64,000 bases of DNA from NCBI RefSeq assembly GCF_003952725.1, contig NZ_CP032509.1, positions 248,001-312,000 on the forward strand. The letters are read 5' to 3'. The DNA is from Georhizobium profundi (GTDB lineage Bacteria > Pseudomonadota > Alphaproteobacteria > Rhizobiales > Rhizobiaceae). This document shows, one piece after another, positions 6,728 to 17,741 of this stretch. Position 1 is the first letter of the stretch. The number at the start of each line of letters is the position of its first letter. A program made the translations under genes and the position numbers. The notes below the pieces were generated by a model. That model did no database searches. It saw only the letters and a list, made by a program, of their open reading frames with translations, and had not been told where the DNA came from.

Positions 6728-9004
6728 ATGGCCCCAAGACGCAGCACCAGCAGGCGGATCGAGCCGTCGCTCGAGGGCGCGCGGGCTTCTAGCGGGGGCC
6801 AGGGCGATTTTCGGGTGGAGCGCAATGACCGCGTGAGCGGTGGCGGGCGAAGCACTGTATCGCCCAAGCGCAGCGCCGCGTCGTCCAGCCGCAAATCAGG
6901 TGGCGGGGGCGGCAATGGTGGCGGCGGGCGGCGCGGCCGCAAGCCGCGGCGCGGCGTGTTCGGGATGATGCGCACGCTTGTCTACTGGTGCTTCGTTCTC
7001 GGCATCTGGGGCGCGCTCGGCGTCGGCGGCATCGTCGCCTATTATGCTGCGCAGATGCCCAACGCCTCGACCTGGAGCATTCCCGACAGGCCGCCGAATG
7101 TCCGCATCGTATCGGTCGGCGGCGAGGTTCTCGGCAATCGGGGCGCCACGGGTGGCGAACAGCGCGGCTTGTCCGAGATCTCGCCCTATATCCCGCAGGC
7201 GGTGATGGCGATCGAGGATCGGCGCTTCCAGAGCCATTTCGGCATCGATCCGATTGGCCTGGCGCGCGCCATGGTCACGAACCTGGTTGCCGGCGACGTC
7301 GTGCAGGGTGGTTCGACCATCACGCAGCAGCTGGCCAAGAACCTCTTTCTGACGCCTGAGCGCACGGTTGAGCGCAAAGTGCAGGAAGTGCTTCTTGCGC
7401 TCTGGCTCGAGCATGAATTCACCAAGGATCAGATCATGGAAATGTATCTGAACCGGGTCTATTTCGGCTCCGGCGCCTACGGCGTGGAGGCTGCTGCGCG
7501 GCGTTATTTCGACAAGACGGCCGACGAGGTCACGCTGGCCGAGGCAGCCCTCCTCGCCGGGCTTTTGAAGGCACCGTCGCGGCTTTCGCCGGCGCGCGAT
7601 CCGCAGGCGGCGGAAGAGCGCGCCCAGGTGGTGCTGCAGGCCATGCGCGATTCGGGGTATGTCACTGACGCCGAAGTCACCACGGCCATGACGCAGTCGC
7701 CGACGCGCGCGCCGAGCTACTGGACGGGTGCTGAGCACTATGTCGCCGATGCCGTCATGGACCAGTTGACCGAGGTGATCGGCGCCGTCGAGACCGACCT
7801 GGTCGTGACCACCACGATCGATTCGCAGTTGCAGGATCTCGCAGAAGACGCCGTGGTCGACGCGATTTCCACGCGCGGCGGAGAGCTTGCCGTCACGCAG
7901 GGCGCGCTGATCTCGCTTGATGCGACAGGCGCGGTGCGCGCCATGGTCGGCGGTTACGACTACGCGAAGAGCCAGTTCAACCGTGTCACCGATGCGCGCC
8001 GCCAGCCTGGTTCGGCCTTCAAGCCCTTCGTCTATGCGAGCGCGCTGGAAATGGGGTTCGGCCCCTATTCGGTGCGCCAGGATGCTCCGATCCAGATTGG
8101 CAACTGGTCGCCGGAAAACTACGATCAGAAGTTCCACGGCCCGCTGACGCTCGCGCAGGCGCTGGCTCGCTCGACGAACACCATCGCCGCGCAGCTCGTC
8201 ATGGAGACGGGACCGGAGAATGTCGTGGCGCTCGCCAACCGCCTCGGCATCAAATCCACGCTGACGCCGAACGCTTCGATTTCGCTCGGTACGTCGGAAG
8301 TGACCCTGCAGGAACTGACCGCGGCTTATGCGCCGATGATGAATGGGGGCTACAAGGCAGAGCCCTACATGATCGCGCGCGTCGAGACGCTGGACGGCGA
8401 CCTCATCTATCAGCGCACAGCGACGCAGCCCGAGCGGGTGCTCGATGGCGATGTCGCAGCGATGATGAATGCGATGCTGGCCGAAGTGGTGCGTTCCGGC
8501 ACCGGGCGCAATGCGCAGATGAGCGGTTGGCTTCCGGCCGGCAAGACGGGCACGACCCAATCGTTCCGCGATGCGCTTTTCGTCGGTTACACGAGCAATC
8601 TCGTGACGGGCGTGTGGTTCGGCAATGACGATGGGAAATCCATGAACCGGGTCACCGGCGGCGGGCTGCCGGCCGAAACCTGGCAGGCTTTCATGAGCGG
8701 CGCGCATCGCGGCGTTCCGGCGGCGCTGCTGCCCGGCGTCCGTCCCGATGGCGTGATCGATCAGGGGCCGGGATACGGCCCCGTGCCGCCGGACGGCATC
8801 GGCGACATCATCGCCGGCCAGGATGACCCCTCCGGCTGGGGCATCGACATTCTCGGCGGATCGGCGCGCGTCACCTCGCCGCGAATCAACGAAGGCGCCC
8901 CCATGCCGCCGGCTTCCGTCGGTGAAGGCAACTGGGACGCACAGCCGACGGGCGCCACGCAACCGCGCGCGACGACCCTGCTCGACCTCATCCTCGGCAA
9001 CTGA
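6728..9004 (+). CDS. Class A penicillin-binding protein (PBP1A family: glycosyltransferase plus transpeptidase)
   Basis: This bifunctional peptidoglycan synthase polymerises lipid II and cross-links the peptides in the periplasm. In order it has a basic Gly/Ser/Arg-rich cytoplasmic tail (residues 1-80), one transmembrane anchor (~82-105), a GT51 glycosyltransferase domain with catalytic Glu163 in AIEDRRFQSHFG and the GGSTITQQLAKN motif, and a transpeptidase domain with Ser429-x-x-Lys (SAFK), SxN (STN in LARSTNTIAAQ) and KTGTT at Lys606. The 758-residue length is normal for PBP1A/1C-like rhizobial enzymes; which paralogue it is cannot be decided here. The ATG at 6728 is the first start after the CtrA-type box. 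The unusually Gly/Arg-rich tail may bind partners or nucleic acid. Confidence 0.95.
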   Translation: MAPRRSTSRRIEPSLEGARASSGGQGDFRVERNDRVSGGGRSTVSPKRSAASSSRKSGGGGGNGGGGRRGRKPRRGVFGMMRTLVYWCFVLGIWGALGVGGIVAYYAAQMPNASTWSIPDRPPNVRIVSVGGEVLGNRGATGGEQRGLSEISPYIPQAVMAIEDRRFQSHFGIDPIGLARAMVTNLVAGDVVQGGSTITQQLAKNLFLTPERTVERKVQEVLLALWLEHEFTKDQIMEMYLNRVYFGSGAYGVEAAARRYFDKTADEVTLAEAALLAGLLKAPSRLSPARDPQAAEERAQVVLQAMRDSGYVTDAEVTTAMTQSPTRAPSYWTGAEHYVADAVMDQLTEVIGAVETDLVVTTTIDSQLQDLAEDAVVDAISTRGGELAVTQGALISLDATGAVRAMVGGYDYAKSQFNRVTDARRQPGSAFKPFVYASALEMGFGPYSVRQDAPIQIGNWSPENYDQKFHGPLTLAQALARSTNTIAAQLVMETGPENVVALANRLGIKSTLTPNASISLGTSEVTLQELTAAYAPMMNGGYKAEPYMIARVETLDGDLIYQRTATQPERVLDGDVAAMMNAMLAEVVRSGTGRNAQMSGWLPAGKTGTTQSFRDALFVGYTSNLVTGVWFGNDDGKSMNRVTGGGLPAETWQAFMSGAHRGVPAALLPGVRPDGVIDQGPGYGPVPPDGIGDIIAGQDDPSGWGIDILGGSARVTSPRINEGAPMPPASVGEGNWDAQPTGATQPRATTLLDLILGN

Positions 9005-9079
9005 GGCCACCAGAAGCCTTCTCGACCGACGCCTCGGCGTCGGCTTGAAGTGCTTGCATGTTGTCGCTCATCCAGCGCC

Positions 9080-9108
9080 TTGCAGTCTAAAAAACCCGTT
9101 CTTATATA
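9080..9108 (+). promoter_or_regulatory. Putative dnaK promoter
   Basis: TTGCAG (9080-9085) and TATATA (9103-9108) are separated by 17 nt, a good vegetative promoter. The preceding C gives CTTGCAG, which also resembles an RpoH -35 element as expected for dnaK; the matching RpoH -10 is not clear. The leader to the dnaK ATG would be about 120 nt. Confidence 0.5.
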
Positions 9109-9236
9109 CGCCGAAACCTGCTTGGCTCTGCTGTTGACGCCAAGCTCGCCACAACCGAACACCAATCCCGCTAGGGGCCGTCGAACGGAACGCCACAGAG
9201 GGTCCGGACGGCTCGCTTCAAGGAGAGAGAAGAACA

Positions 9237-11162
<1,926 letters not shown>

Positions 11163-11174
11163 CTTCAACTGAGA

Positions 11175-11207
11175 GATCCCGGCAGCCCATGAGCGGCGGC
11201 CGGGATC
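11175..11207 (+). other. Stem-loop between dnaK and dnaJ
   Basis: A perfect 9-bp inverted repeat, GATCCCGGC (11175-11183) and GCCGGGATC (11199-11207), with a 15-nt loop and no T tract. It may attenuate read-through or stabilise the 3' end of dnaK mRNA, giving more DnaK than DnaJ. That role is inferred from position. Confidence 0.5.
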
Positions 11208-11232
11208 GTCAGACGTGTGGGGCTGGCATTCA

Positions 11233-12390
11233 ATGGCGAAAGCAGATTTCTACGAGACGCTCGGGGTCCAAAAAGGGGCCGACGAGAAAGAACTGAAAAG
11301 CGCCTATCGCAAACTTGCTATGAAGTACCACCCCGATCGCAATCCCGGCGATGCGGAGGCGGAGCGCAAGTTCAAGGAAGTCGGCGAAGCTTACGAGACG
11401 CTGAAGGATCCGCAGAAGCGGGCCGCCTATGACCGCTTCGGCCATGCCGCTTTCGAGCAGGGTGGTCCCGGTGGCTTCGGTGGTGGTGGCTTCGGCGGCG
11501 CAGGCGCCGGCGGCTTCTCCGATATCTTCGAAGACATCTTCGGCGAGATGATGGGTGGCGGCGGTCGCCAGCGTCGCTCTGGTGGCGGCGGAAGCGGTCG
11601 CGAGCGTGGTGCCGATCTGCGCTACAACATGGAAATCAGCCTCGAAGAGGCGTTCCATGGCAAGACCGCCCAGATCCGCGTCCCCTCGTCCATCCAGTGC
11701 GACAATTGTTCGGGCTCCGGCGCCAAGCCGGGCACGCATCCGACGACGTGCACCACCTGCTCGGGCAGCGGCCGCGTGCGGGCAGCGCAAGGGTTCTTCT
11801 CGATCGAGCGCACCTGCCCCACCTGCCAGGGTCGCGGGCAGACGATCAACGATCCCTGCCCGAAATGCTCCGGCCAGGGCCGCGTAACGGAAGACCGGTC
11901 GCTGTCGGTCAATATTCCGGCCGGCATCGAAGACGGCACCCGGATCCGGCTTGCGGGCGAAGGCGAAGCGGGGCTCCGCGGCGGGCCATCCGGCGACCTT
12001 TACATCTTCCTGTCGGTGAAGCCGCATGAGTTCTTCCAGCGCGACGGCGCCGACCTTTATTGCGCCGTGCCGATCTCGATGACGACCGCCGCACTTGGCG
12101 GCCAGTTCGACGTCGTGACGCTCGATGGGACCAAGACAAGGGTCAAGGTTCCGGAAGGCACGCAGTCCGGCAAGCAGTTCCGCCTGCGCTCCAAAGGCAT
12201 GCCGGTTCTGCGCTCGCAGCAGTCCGGTGACCTCTATATTCAGGTTGCCATCGAGACGCCGCAGAACCTGACGAAGCGCCAGCGCGAGTTGCTGACTGAG
12301 TTCGAGCAATTGTCGTCGAAGGAGAATAGCCCGGAATCCTCAGGCTTTTTCTCGCGCATGAAGGATTTCTTCGATACGCTCAGCAATTGA
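11233..12390 (+). CDS. dnaJ: Chaperone protein DnaJ (Hsp40)
   Basis: DnaJ delivers substrates to DnaK and stimulates its ATPase. The 385-residue product shows the J domain with His33-Pro34-Asp35 ([10 protein letters not shown]), a Gly/Phe-rich region ([16 protein letters not shown]), four zinc-finger CxxCxGxG repeats ([32 protein letters not shown]), and the C-terminal peptide-binding domain. ATG 11233 gives the standard N-terminus [12 protein letters not shown]; an in-frame start at 11215 would add six residues not seen in the family. It is probably co-transcribed with dnaK. Confidence 0.98.
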   Translation: MAKADFYETLGVQKGADEKELKSAYRKLAMKYHPDRNPGDAEAERKFKEVGEAYETLKDPQKRAAYDRFGHAAFEQGGPGGFGGGGFGGAGAGGFSDIFEDIFGEMMGGGGRQRRSGGGGSGRERGADLRYNMEISLEEAFHGKTAQIRVPSSIQCDNCSGSGAKPGTHPTTCTTCSGSGRVRAAQGFFSIERTCPTCQGRGQTINDPCPKCSGQGRVTEDRSLSVNIPAGIEDGTRIRLAGEGEAGLRGGPSGDLYIFLSVKPHEFFQRDGADLYCAVPISMTTAALGGQFDVVTLDGTKTRVKVPEGTQSGKQFRLRSKGMPVLRSQQSGDLYIQVAIETPQNLTKRQRELLTEFEQLSSKENSPESSGFFSRMKDFFDTLSN

Positions 12391-12452
12391 TTGCCGGCTG
12401 CTCCAGGCAGCCGGTCATCCATTGCGGGCCTGGCGGCTCGCTGTTACACCGG

Positions 12453-12481
12453 GCATGACCTTCCCTTAGGGAAGGTCATGC
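12453..12481 (+). repeat. Perfect 13-bp inverted repeat upstream of pmtA
   Basis: GCATGACCTTCCC (12453-12465) and GGGAAGGTCATGC (12469-12481) are separated by TTA. As RNA this is a very stable hairpin; as DNA it is a long dyad. No T tract follows. It begins 63 nt after dnaJ and ends 57 nt before the pmtA start. Confidence 0.7.
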
Positions 12482-12537
12482 AGTGTTCTGAGGAGAGGCG
12501 ATCCCTGGCTCTCCGCCAACGGGAAGAGGATATCGCC

Positions 12538-13134
12538 ATGGTCGGCACTTTGACACGGAAACTGTCCAAGCGCTTCGATGACGAAATCCGGTTTTTCAAG
12601 GGATGGATGGATGGCCCCAAGGCTGTGGGATCGATCGTCCCGACCTCGGCCGTTACCTCCAGGCGAATGGCGAGTGTCATCGACACGACCTCCGGCCTTC
12701 CCGTTCTCGAACTCGGCCCGGGCACGGGCGTCGTCACCAAAGCGATCCTCGAGCGCGGCGTCTCGCCAAACAAACTCGTCTGCGTCGAATATTCGGATGA
12801 TTTCGTCAGCCATGTCCGGCGGCTGTTTCCGGGCGTCAACGTCATCCAGGGCGACGCTTTCGATCTCGATTCCACGCTTGGACCGCTTGCCGATCAGACA
12901 TTCGATTGCGTCGTGTCCGGCATTCCGCTTCTCAATTTTCCGATGCCCGAGCGCATCGCGCTGATCGAGGACCTTCTCGGCCGCATTCCAGCCGGTCGAC
13001 CGGTCGTCCAGATCACCTACGGCCCCCGCTCACCCGTTGCGCCTGGGCGCGGCAACTACGTGGTCGAGAAGTTAGATTTCGTGGTGCGTAATATTCCGCC
13101 CGCCCATCTCTGGCTCTACCGCCGCCCGATCTGA
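12538..13134 (+). CDS. pmtA: Phospholipid N-methyltransferase, Rhizobium type
   Basis: PmtA methylates phosphatidylethanolamine, using three molecules of S-adenosylmethionine, to make phosphatidylcholine at the inner membrane face. The 198-residue product matches the small soluble PmtA of Agrobacterium and Sinorhizobium: N-terminal DEIRFFKGWMDGPKAVGSI, SAM motif I ELGPGTG at residues 58-64, then VVSGIPLLNFP and the C-terminal FVVRNIPPAHLWLYRR. ATG 12538 is chosen because GAAGAGGA precedes it and it matches the family length; an in-frame upstream start at 12391 would read through the palindrome. It sits after dnaJ behind the 13-bp inverted repeat. Confidence 0.93.
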   Translation: MVGTLTRKLSKRFDDEIRFFKGWMDGPKAVGSIVPTSAVTSRRMASVIDTTSGLPVLELGPGTGVVTKAILERGVSPNKLVCVEYSDDFVSHVRRLFPGVNVIQGDAFDLDSTLGPLADQTFDCVVSGIPLLNFPMPERIALIEDLLGRIPAGRPVVQITYGPRSPVAPGRGNYVVEKLDFVVRNIPPAHLWLYRRPI

Positions 13135-13155
13135 CCCCAGCACCTGCCTTCTGCG

Positions 13156-13737
13156 ATGACCCCCAAGATCCTCGTTTTCCCCGGCTCCAACCGAGAAGGC
13201 TCGTTCAACGCGAGCCTCGCCGCCGCCGCCGCCCACGCCCTGACGGTGAAAGGGGCCGACGTGACGCGCATTTCGCTGGCCGACTATCCCCTTCCGATCA
13301 TGGACGAAGACCTTCAGAAGCGTGACGGCGTGCCCGAGAACGCGTTGAAACTCGCTCGGCTCATCGCTTTACAAGACGGCCTCTTTCTCGCCTGCCCGGA
13401 ATACAATTCGTCGATCCCGCCTCTGTTGAAGAACACGATCGACTGGGTCAGCCGCGTGTCGACCGATGCCGGACGGCCGCTTCGCGCCTGGCGCGGCCGT
13501 GTCGTTGCACTCGGTTCGGCGTCGGATGGTCAATTTGCCGGCATTCGCGGGCTCTATCACGTGCGCTCGGTGTTGATGAATGTTGGCGCGCAGATCGTCA
13601 CCGAGCAGTGCTCGGTCTCGCGGGCGTCTACCGCCTTCACCGAGGACGGCCAGCTTGGCGACGAACGTAACGCGCGGATGCTGGACGCAGCCTGCCAGTC
13701 ACTCATCGATCATTGCCGGGCAGTCGCAAACCGCTAG
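13156..13737 (+). CDS. NADPH-dependent FMN reductase family flavoprotein
   Basis: A 193-residue cytosolic flavodoxin-fold enzyme that probably reduces quinones, azo compounds or metal oxyanions with NAD(P)H. The FMN phosphate-binding loop [10 protein letters not shown] is at the N-terminus, and the family motif [20 protein letters not shown], which packs on the isoalloxazine ring, is in the middle. Length and motifs match the ChrR/YieF branch of the family. It starts 21 nt after pmtA and may be co-transcribed with it. The physiological substrate is not evident. Confidence 0.88.
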   Translation: MTPKILVFPGSNREGSFNASLAAAAAHALTVKGADVTRISLADYPLPIMDEDLQKRDGVPENALKLARLIALQDGLFLACPEYNSSIPPLLKNTIDWVSRVSTDAGRPLRAWRGRVVALGSASDGQFAGIRGLYHVRSVLMNVGAQIVTEQCSVSRASTAFTEDGQLGDERNARMLDAACQSLIDHCRAVANR

Positions 13738-13807
13738 AGCCTTGCAGGGCAAGGCGACGCATGCCAGTAGAAGCCCAGTAAATTGCAGCCGGAATGGGCA
13801 ACGCGCG

Positions 13808-14551
13808 ATGTCAGCACCCAGCAGAAACCTCTCGACCGGCCCGGCCATCGCCGATCCGCGTGACAGGTTGATCGTCGGGCTCGACGTCCCGACGCTGAAA
13901 GACGCTGAAGCCATGGTCGCGACGCTCGGCGACACGGTTTCCTTCTACAAGATCGGCTACCAGCTGGTCTTCGCCGGCGGGCTGTCCTTCGCGAGAGACC
14001 TTGCGGCATCGGGCAAGTCGATCTTCCTCGACATGAAACTTCACGACATCGACAACACCGTTGCCAAGGGCGTCGAGAACATCGCTCAGATGGGCATGAC
14101 GATGCTGACCGTGCATGCCTATCCTAAGGTGATGCGCGCTGCCGTCGACGCTGCCAGGGGCTCCGGCCTCTGCATTCTCGGGGTTACGGTGCTGACGTCC
14201 ATGGACGAGGCCGACACAAAGGAAGCCGGCTATGCATTGTCGCCGGCAGACCTCGTCAGCCGCCGCGCGCAGCAAGCGGTCGACGCGAACATGGGCGGCA
14301 TCGTCTGTTCACCGGCGGAGGCAAAGGCCGTGCGTGCCATTATCGGCCCGGACATGGCTTTGGTGACCCCCGGCATCCGGCCGGTTGGAGCCGAGGCCGG
14401 AGACCAGAAGCGGATCACGACACCAGCCGATGCCATTCGGGCCGGATCGAGCCATCTCGTGGTTGCCCGCCCCATCATCAAGGCAGACGATCCCAAGGCA
14501 ACGGCAAGCGCGATCATCGCGGAAATTGCCGCCGCCAACAGGCAGCACTGA
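13808..14551 (+). CDS. pyrF: Orotidine 5'-phosphate decarboxylase
   Basis: PyrF makes UMP from OMP, the last step of de novo pyrimidine synthesis. The 247-residue product has the catalytic array Asp75-x-Lys77-x-x-Asp80 in [13 protein letters not shown], the N-terminal RLIVGLDVP strand and the phosphate-binding TPGIRP loop. ATG 13808 leaves a short, normal N-terminal extension; a longer in-frame reading from 13580 overlaps the upstream gene and is not credible. It is followed by the small DUF1330 gene after 34 nt. Confidence 0.96.
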   Translation: MSAPSRNLSTGPAIADPRDRLIVGLDVPTLKDAEAMVATLGDTVSFYKIGYQLVFAGGLSFARDLAASGKSIFLDMKLHDIDNTVAKGVENIAQMGMTMLTVHAYPKVMRAAVDAARGSGLCILGVTVLTSMDEADTKEAGYALSPADLVSRRAQQAVDANMGGIVCSPAEAKAVRAIIGPDMALVTPGIRPVGAEAGDQKRITTPADAIRAGSSHLVVARPIIKADDPKATASAIIAEIAAANRQH

Positions 14552-14585
14552 AAAACGATTAGCATTCAACGAGGAGGAAAAGACC

Positions 14586-14879
14586 ATGGCCAAGGCTTAC
14601 TGGATTGCACGCGTGGATGTGCGTGATGCGGAGCGCTACAAGGACTACGTTTCGACCGCCAAGCCGGCTTTCGAGCGCTATGGCGCCAAATTCCTGGTGC
14701 GCGGCGGCGATACCCATGTTCTGGAAGGCGGCGCACGCGCTCGCAACGTCATTATCGAGTTTCCTTCCGTGGCCGACGCCAAGGCGTGCTATGAAAGCCC
14801 GGAATATCAGGCAGCCGTAGCCATCCGTCAGGAAGTTGCCGATGCTGACATGATCGTCGTCGAAGGCTATGAAGGCTGA
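14586..14879 (+). CDS. DUF1330 domain-containing protein
   Basis: A 97-residue soluble protein of the DUF1330 family, a ferredoxin-fold (dimeric alpha/beta-barrel) group. Its ends are typical: AKAYWIARVDVRDAERYKDY at the N-terminus and RNVIIEFPSVADAKACYESPEYQ in the second half. The function of the family is unknown. A strong ribosome binding site (GAGGAGG) precedes the ATG. It lies between pyrF and the NDUFA9-like gene and is probably transcribed with pyrF. Confidence 0.9.
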   Translation: MAKAYWIARVDVRDAERYKDYVSTAKPAFERYGAKFLVRGGDTHVLEGGARARNVIIEFPSVADAKACYESPEYQAAVAIRQEVADADMIVVEGYEG

Positions 14880-14929
14880 TCGCCCGACCTAATTACACTT
14901 CATCATCGCATCCACGGGAACGCGCTCAC

Positions 14930-15928
14930 ATGACGACGATAATGCCCCATCCCAAGCTGGTTACCGTGTTTGGCGGCAACGGATTCGTCGGGCGTCACGT
15001 CGTTAGGGCGCTGGCCAAGCGTGGCTACCGGGTGCGCGTCGCCTGCCGTCGCCCGGATCTCGCCGGCCATTTGCAGCCACTCGGCGCGGTCGGCCAGATC
15101 ATGGCCATGCAGGCCAATCTGCGCAATCGCCCGTCGATCGACCGCGCCGTCGAAGGCGCCGATCACGTGATCAACCTGGTCGGCATTTTGCACGAGAGCG
15201 GCCGCAACATGTTCGACCCCGTGCAGGCGTTCGGCGCTCGCGCGGTTGCCGAAGCTGCCCGGGCTGCCGGTATTCCGCTCAGCCACATGTCGGCGATCGG
15301 CGCCGATTCCCAGTACTGGTCCGACTATGCCCGTACCAAGGGCAAGGCGGAGGAGGCCATTCGCGAAATCAAGCCGGATGCGCTCATCGTCCGTCCGTCG
15401 ATCATCTTCGGTCCTGAAGACAATTTCTTCAACAAGTTCGCCGACATGGCGCGTGTTGCGCCGTTCCTGCCGCTGATCGGCGGCGGCCATACGAAGTTCC
15501 AGCCAGTATACGTCGCGGATGTCGCAGAGGTCTTTGCACGTCACGTGGATGGATCAATCGAAGGCGGCCAGACGCTGGAATTGGGCGGTCCGGAAGTGCT
15601 GACCTTCCGCGAATGCCTCGAGACGATGCTCAAGGTGATCCAGCGCAAGCGCCGCTTCATCACCATTCCCTGGTATCCCGCAACGGTGCTGGGTGGCATC
15701 TTCAGCCATCTTCCGCTGATTACGCCGCCGATCACCGCAGATCAGGTCACCCTTTTGAAGCGTGACAATGTGGTCTCGGAAGCGGCGAAGCGCGAGGGGC
15801 GGACACTTGAGGGCGTCGGCATCAAGCCGACCCTGCTCGAGGTCATCCTGCCCACCTATCTTACGCGCTTCCGCGTCCAGGGCCAGTTCACCAAGCCCGA
15901 CGGGCCGACAGCGCAGAAAAGCAACTAA
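14930..15928 (+). CDS. Complex I NDUFA9-like NAD-binding protein (atypical SDR)
   Basis: A 332-residue Rossmann-fold protein of the atypical/extended SDR superfamily, closest to the NDUFA9 39-kDa accessory subunit of mitochondrial complex I. In Alphaproteobacteria these proteins occur as stand-alone genes and are annotated by homology; a structural role in complex I is unproven here. The dinucleotide-binding loop GGNGFVG is at residues 15-21. HMSAIGADSQYWSDYARTKGKAEE carries the Tyr-x3-Lys-like pair, and IVRPSIIFGPEDNFFNKFA follows. A strong stem-loop follows its stop codon. Confidence 0.85.
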   Translation: MTTIMPHPKLVTVFGGNGFVGRHVVRALAKRGYRVRVACRRPDLAGHLQPLGAVGQIMAMQANLRNRPSIDRAVEGADHVINLVGILHESGRNMFDPVQAFGARAVAEAARAAGIPLSHMSAIGADSQYWSDYARTKGKAEEAIREIKPDALIVRPSIIFGPEDNFFNKFADMARVAPFLPLIGGGHTKFQPVYVADVAEVFARHVDGSIEGGQTLELGGPEVLTFRECLETMLKVIQRKRRFITIPWYPATVLGGIFSHLPLITPPITADQVTLLKRDNVVSEAAKREGRTLEGVGIKPTLLEVILPTYLTRFRVQGQFTKPDGPTAQKSN

Positions 15929-15932
15929 TTCT

Positions 15933-15959
15933 TTGAGGAACCGTCTCGCGGTTCCTCAA
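15933..15959 (+). terminator. Stem-loop between convergent genes
   Basis: A perfect 11-bp inverted repeat, TTGAGGAACCG (15933-15943) and CGGTTCCTCAA (15949-15959), with a 5-nt loop. It sits exactly between the stops of the NDUFA9-like gene and uppP. There is no long T tract on either side, so it may protect 3' ends rather than act as a full intrinsic terminator. Confidence 0.55.
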
Positions 15960-15971
15960 GATCGTCGGGAC

Positions 15972-16778
15972 TTAAGCCGCCCACCAGAGGGCGGCGAGGC
16001 CTACCGTGCCGACAAGAATGCGCCAATAGGCGAATGGCGCGTAGCCATGGCGTGATACGAAGTCGAGCAGCGACCGTACGACCACGACAGCTGCAACGAA
16101 CGCCGCCACGAACCCGACGGCGATGATGGTGAAATCGTCTGCGCTCAGGATGTCGCGGTTCTTGATGAGGTCGAGCGTGAAGGCGCCGGCCATGGTCGGC
16201 ATCGCCAGGAAAAACGAGAATTCCGCAGCCGAGCGCTTGTCGGCACCATTCACCAGCGCGCCGACGATCGTCGCGCCCGAGCGCGACGTCCCCGGTACCA
16301 TGGCGAGGCACTGGAAAAAGCCGATCTTCAGCGCAAGCGATGCCGGAAACTCCGCGACATTCGTGTAGCGCGGGGAAAGCGCCATGCGGTCCACCCAAAG
16401 CAGGATGAAGCCGCCGACGATCAACGACACGCAGATCACCACGGGCGTTTCGAACAGTACGGTCTTGATGAAATCATGCGCTAGAAAGCCGATACCGGCG
16501 GCTGGCAGGAAGCCGAGCAGCACGATCAGGACAAATCGGCGTGATTCGGCGCTTGTTGGCAAGGAACGGGCAATCCACCACAGGCGGTGGGAGTAGACGG
16601 TGAGGATGGCGAGGATCGCCCCCACCTGGATGAGCACCTCGAAGCTGTTGCCGGTGGAACTGAAGCCGATGGCGCGGCCTGCAAGCAGCAGATGTCCGGT
16701 CGACGATACGGGAATGAATTCCGTCAAACCCTCTAACAGGCCGAGCAGAAGCGCTCCGACAATCGTTTGTTCACCCAT
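15972..16778 (-). CDS. uppP: Undecaprenyl-diphosphatase UppP (BacA)
   Basis: UppP dephosphorylates undecaprenyl pyrophosphate so that the lipid carrier for peptidoglycan and polysaccharide synthesis can be reused. The 268-residue multi-pass membrane protein has the two family motifs: the Glu-rich [19 protein letters not shown] near residues 12-31, and [10 protein letters not shown] in the middle. Length is typical. It is transcribed divergently from the GST gene. Extra copies often confer bacitracin tolerance. Confidence 0.96.
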   Translation of the reverse strand: MGEQTIVGALLLGLLEGLTEFIPVSSTGHLLLAGRAIGFSSTGNSFEVLIQVGAILAILTVYSHRLWWIARSLPTSAESRRFVLIVLLGFLPAAGIGFLAHDFIKTVLFETPVVICVSLIVGGFILLWVDRMALSPRYTNVAEFPASLALKIGFFQCLAMVPGTSRSGATIVGALVNGADKRSAAEFSFFLAMPTMAGAFTLDLIKNRDILSADDFTIIAVGFVAAFVAAVVVVRSLLDFVSRHGYAPFAYWRILVGTVGLAALWWAA

Positions 16779-16951
16779 GCAAATGTCCTGTAGTTTTTTG
16801 GCCGGAAGTGGCGCCAGAAGTGACGAAAGAGGCGCCGGCTTGTCTTCGGTGGAGCGAGCCCCTATAGCTGCTTCGTCGGAAGCGTAGCCAGAAAAACATT
16901 AAAATTCGGGCATACCGACCTTTTCATGAGCTTTTGAAAGCCGTTTGCGTA

Positions 16952-17644
16952 ATGCCGACACTCTACCACCATCCGATGTCGTCCGCTTCCCGGTTCATCC
17001 GTCTGGTGCTTGGCGAATACGGTTTCGAGTATGATCTGGTCGAAGAGCAGCCTTGGGAGGGCCGGCGCGAGTTTCTTGCGCTCAACCCCGCGGGCACGCT
17101 GCCGGTCTTTCTGGACGATTCCATGCGTTCGCTCTGCGGCGCGGTCGTCATTTCCGAGTATCTCGACGAGACGCATGGCGCACTGAAGCGCGACCGGCGG
17201 CTTCTGGCCGAAAACAGTTTCCAGCGCGCCGAGATCCGGCGGCTGGTGGAGTGGTTTCTGGTCAAGATGGAGCAGGACGTGACGCGCCACCTCGCCCGCG
17301 AGCGCGTCTTCAAGCTGCAGATGCCGACGGCGCAGGGCGGCGGGGCTCCGGATTCCAAGCTGATGCGCGCCGCGCGCGGCAATATCCGCCAGCACATGAA
17401 GTACCTCACCTGGCTCGCCGGCTCACGGCCTTGGCTTGCGGGCGACCGGCTGAGCTACGGTGACCTGGCGGCAGCGGCTTCGATTTCCGTCCTCGATTAC
17501 CTTGGCGAGATCGACTGGAGCGAATTCCCCCAGTCCAAGGACTGGTACCAGCGCATCAAGTCCCGGCCGTCCTTCCGGCCGTTGCTCGGCGATCGCATCC
17601 GCGGCGTAACCCCTGCTTCGCATTACGCCGACCTTGATTTCTGA
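16952..17644 (+). CDS. Glutathione S-transferase family protein
   Basis: A 230-residue cytosolic protein with an N-terminal thioredoxin-like domain (LYHHPMSSASRFIRLVLGEYG) containing a catalytic-type Ser region, the cis-Pro NPAGTLPVFLDD segment and an SEYLDE glutathione-binding motif. An all-helical C-terminal domain follows (GDRLSYGDLAAAASISVLDYL). Its substrate is unknown. ATG 16952 gives the natural start of the first beta strand. It lies just upstream of queG on the same strand, with 97 nt between them. Confidence 0.88.
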   Translation: MPTLYHHPMSSASRFIRLVLGEYGFEYDLVEEQPWEGRREFLALNPAGTLPVFLDDSMRSLCGAVVISEYLDETHGALKRDRRLLAENSFQRAEIRRLVEWFLVKMEQDVTRHLARERVFKLQMPTAQGGGAPDSKLMRAARGNIRQHMKYLTWLAGSRPWLAGDRLSYGDLAAAASISVLDYLGEIDWSEFPQSKDWYQRIKSRPSFRPLLGDRIRGVTPASHYADLDF

Positions 17645-17741
17645 CGCGGTCAAGCCTTGGATCGTCCGACCGTCTCACTAAATGAGCGTCAGGCACGCCG
17701 GCGGGGTGCGGTCGAGGCAACAAGCGAAGCGGCAGAACACG

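Noticed and set aside
6896-9010. Very long minus-strand open frame opposite the penicillin-binding protein gene
   Set aside because: It mirrors a clear, motif-rich gene, is rich in Arg and His, and shows no domain. Such frames are common in GC-rich DNA.
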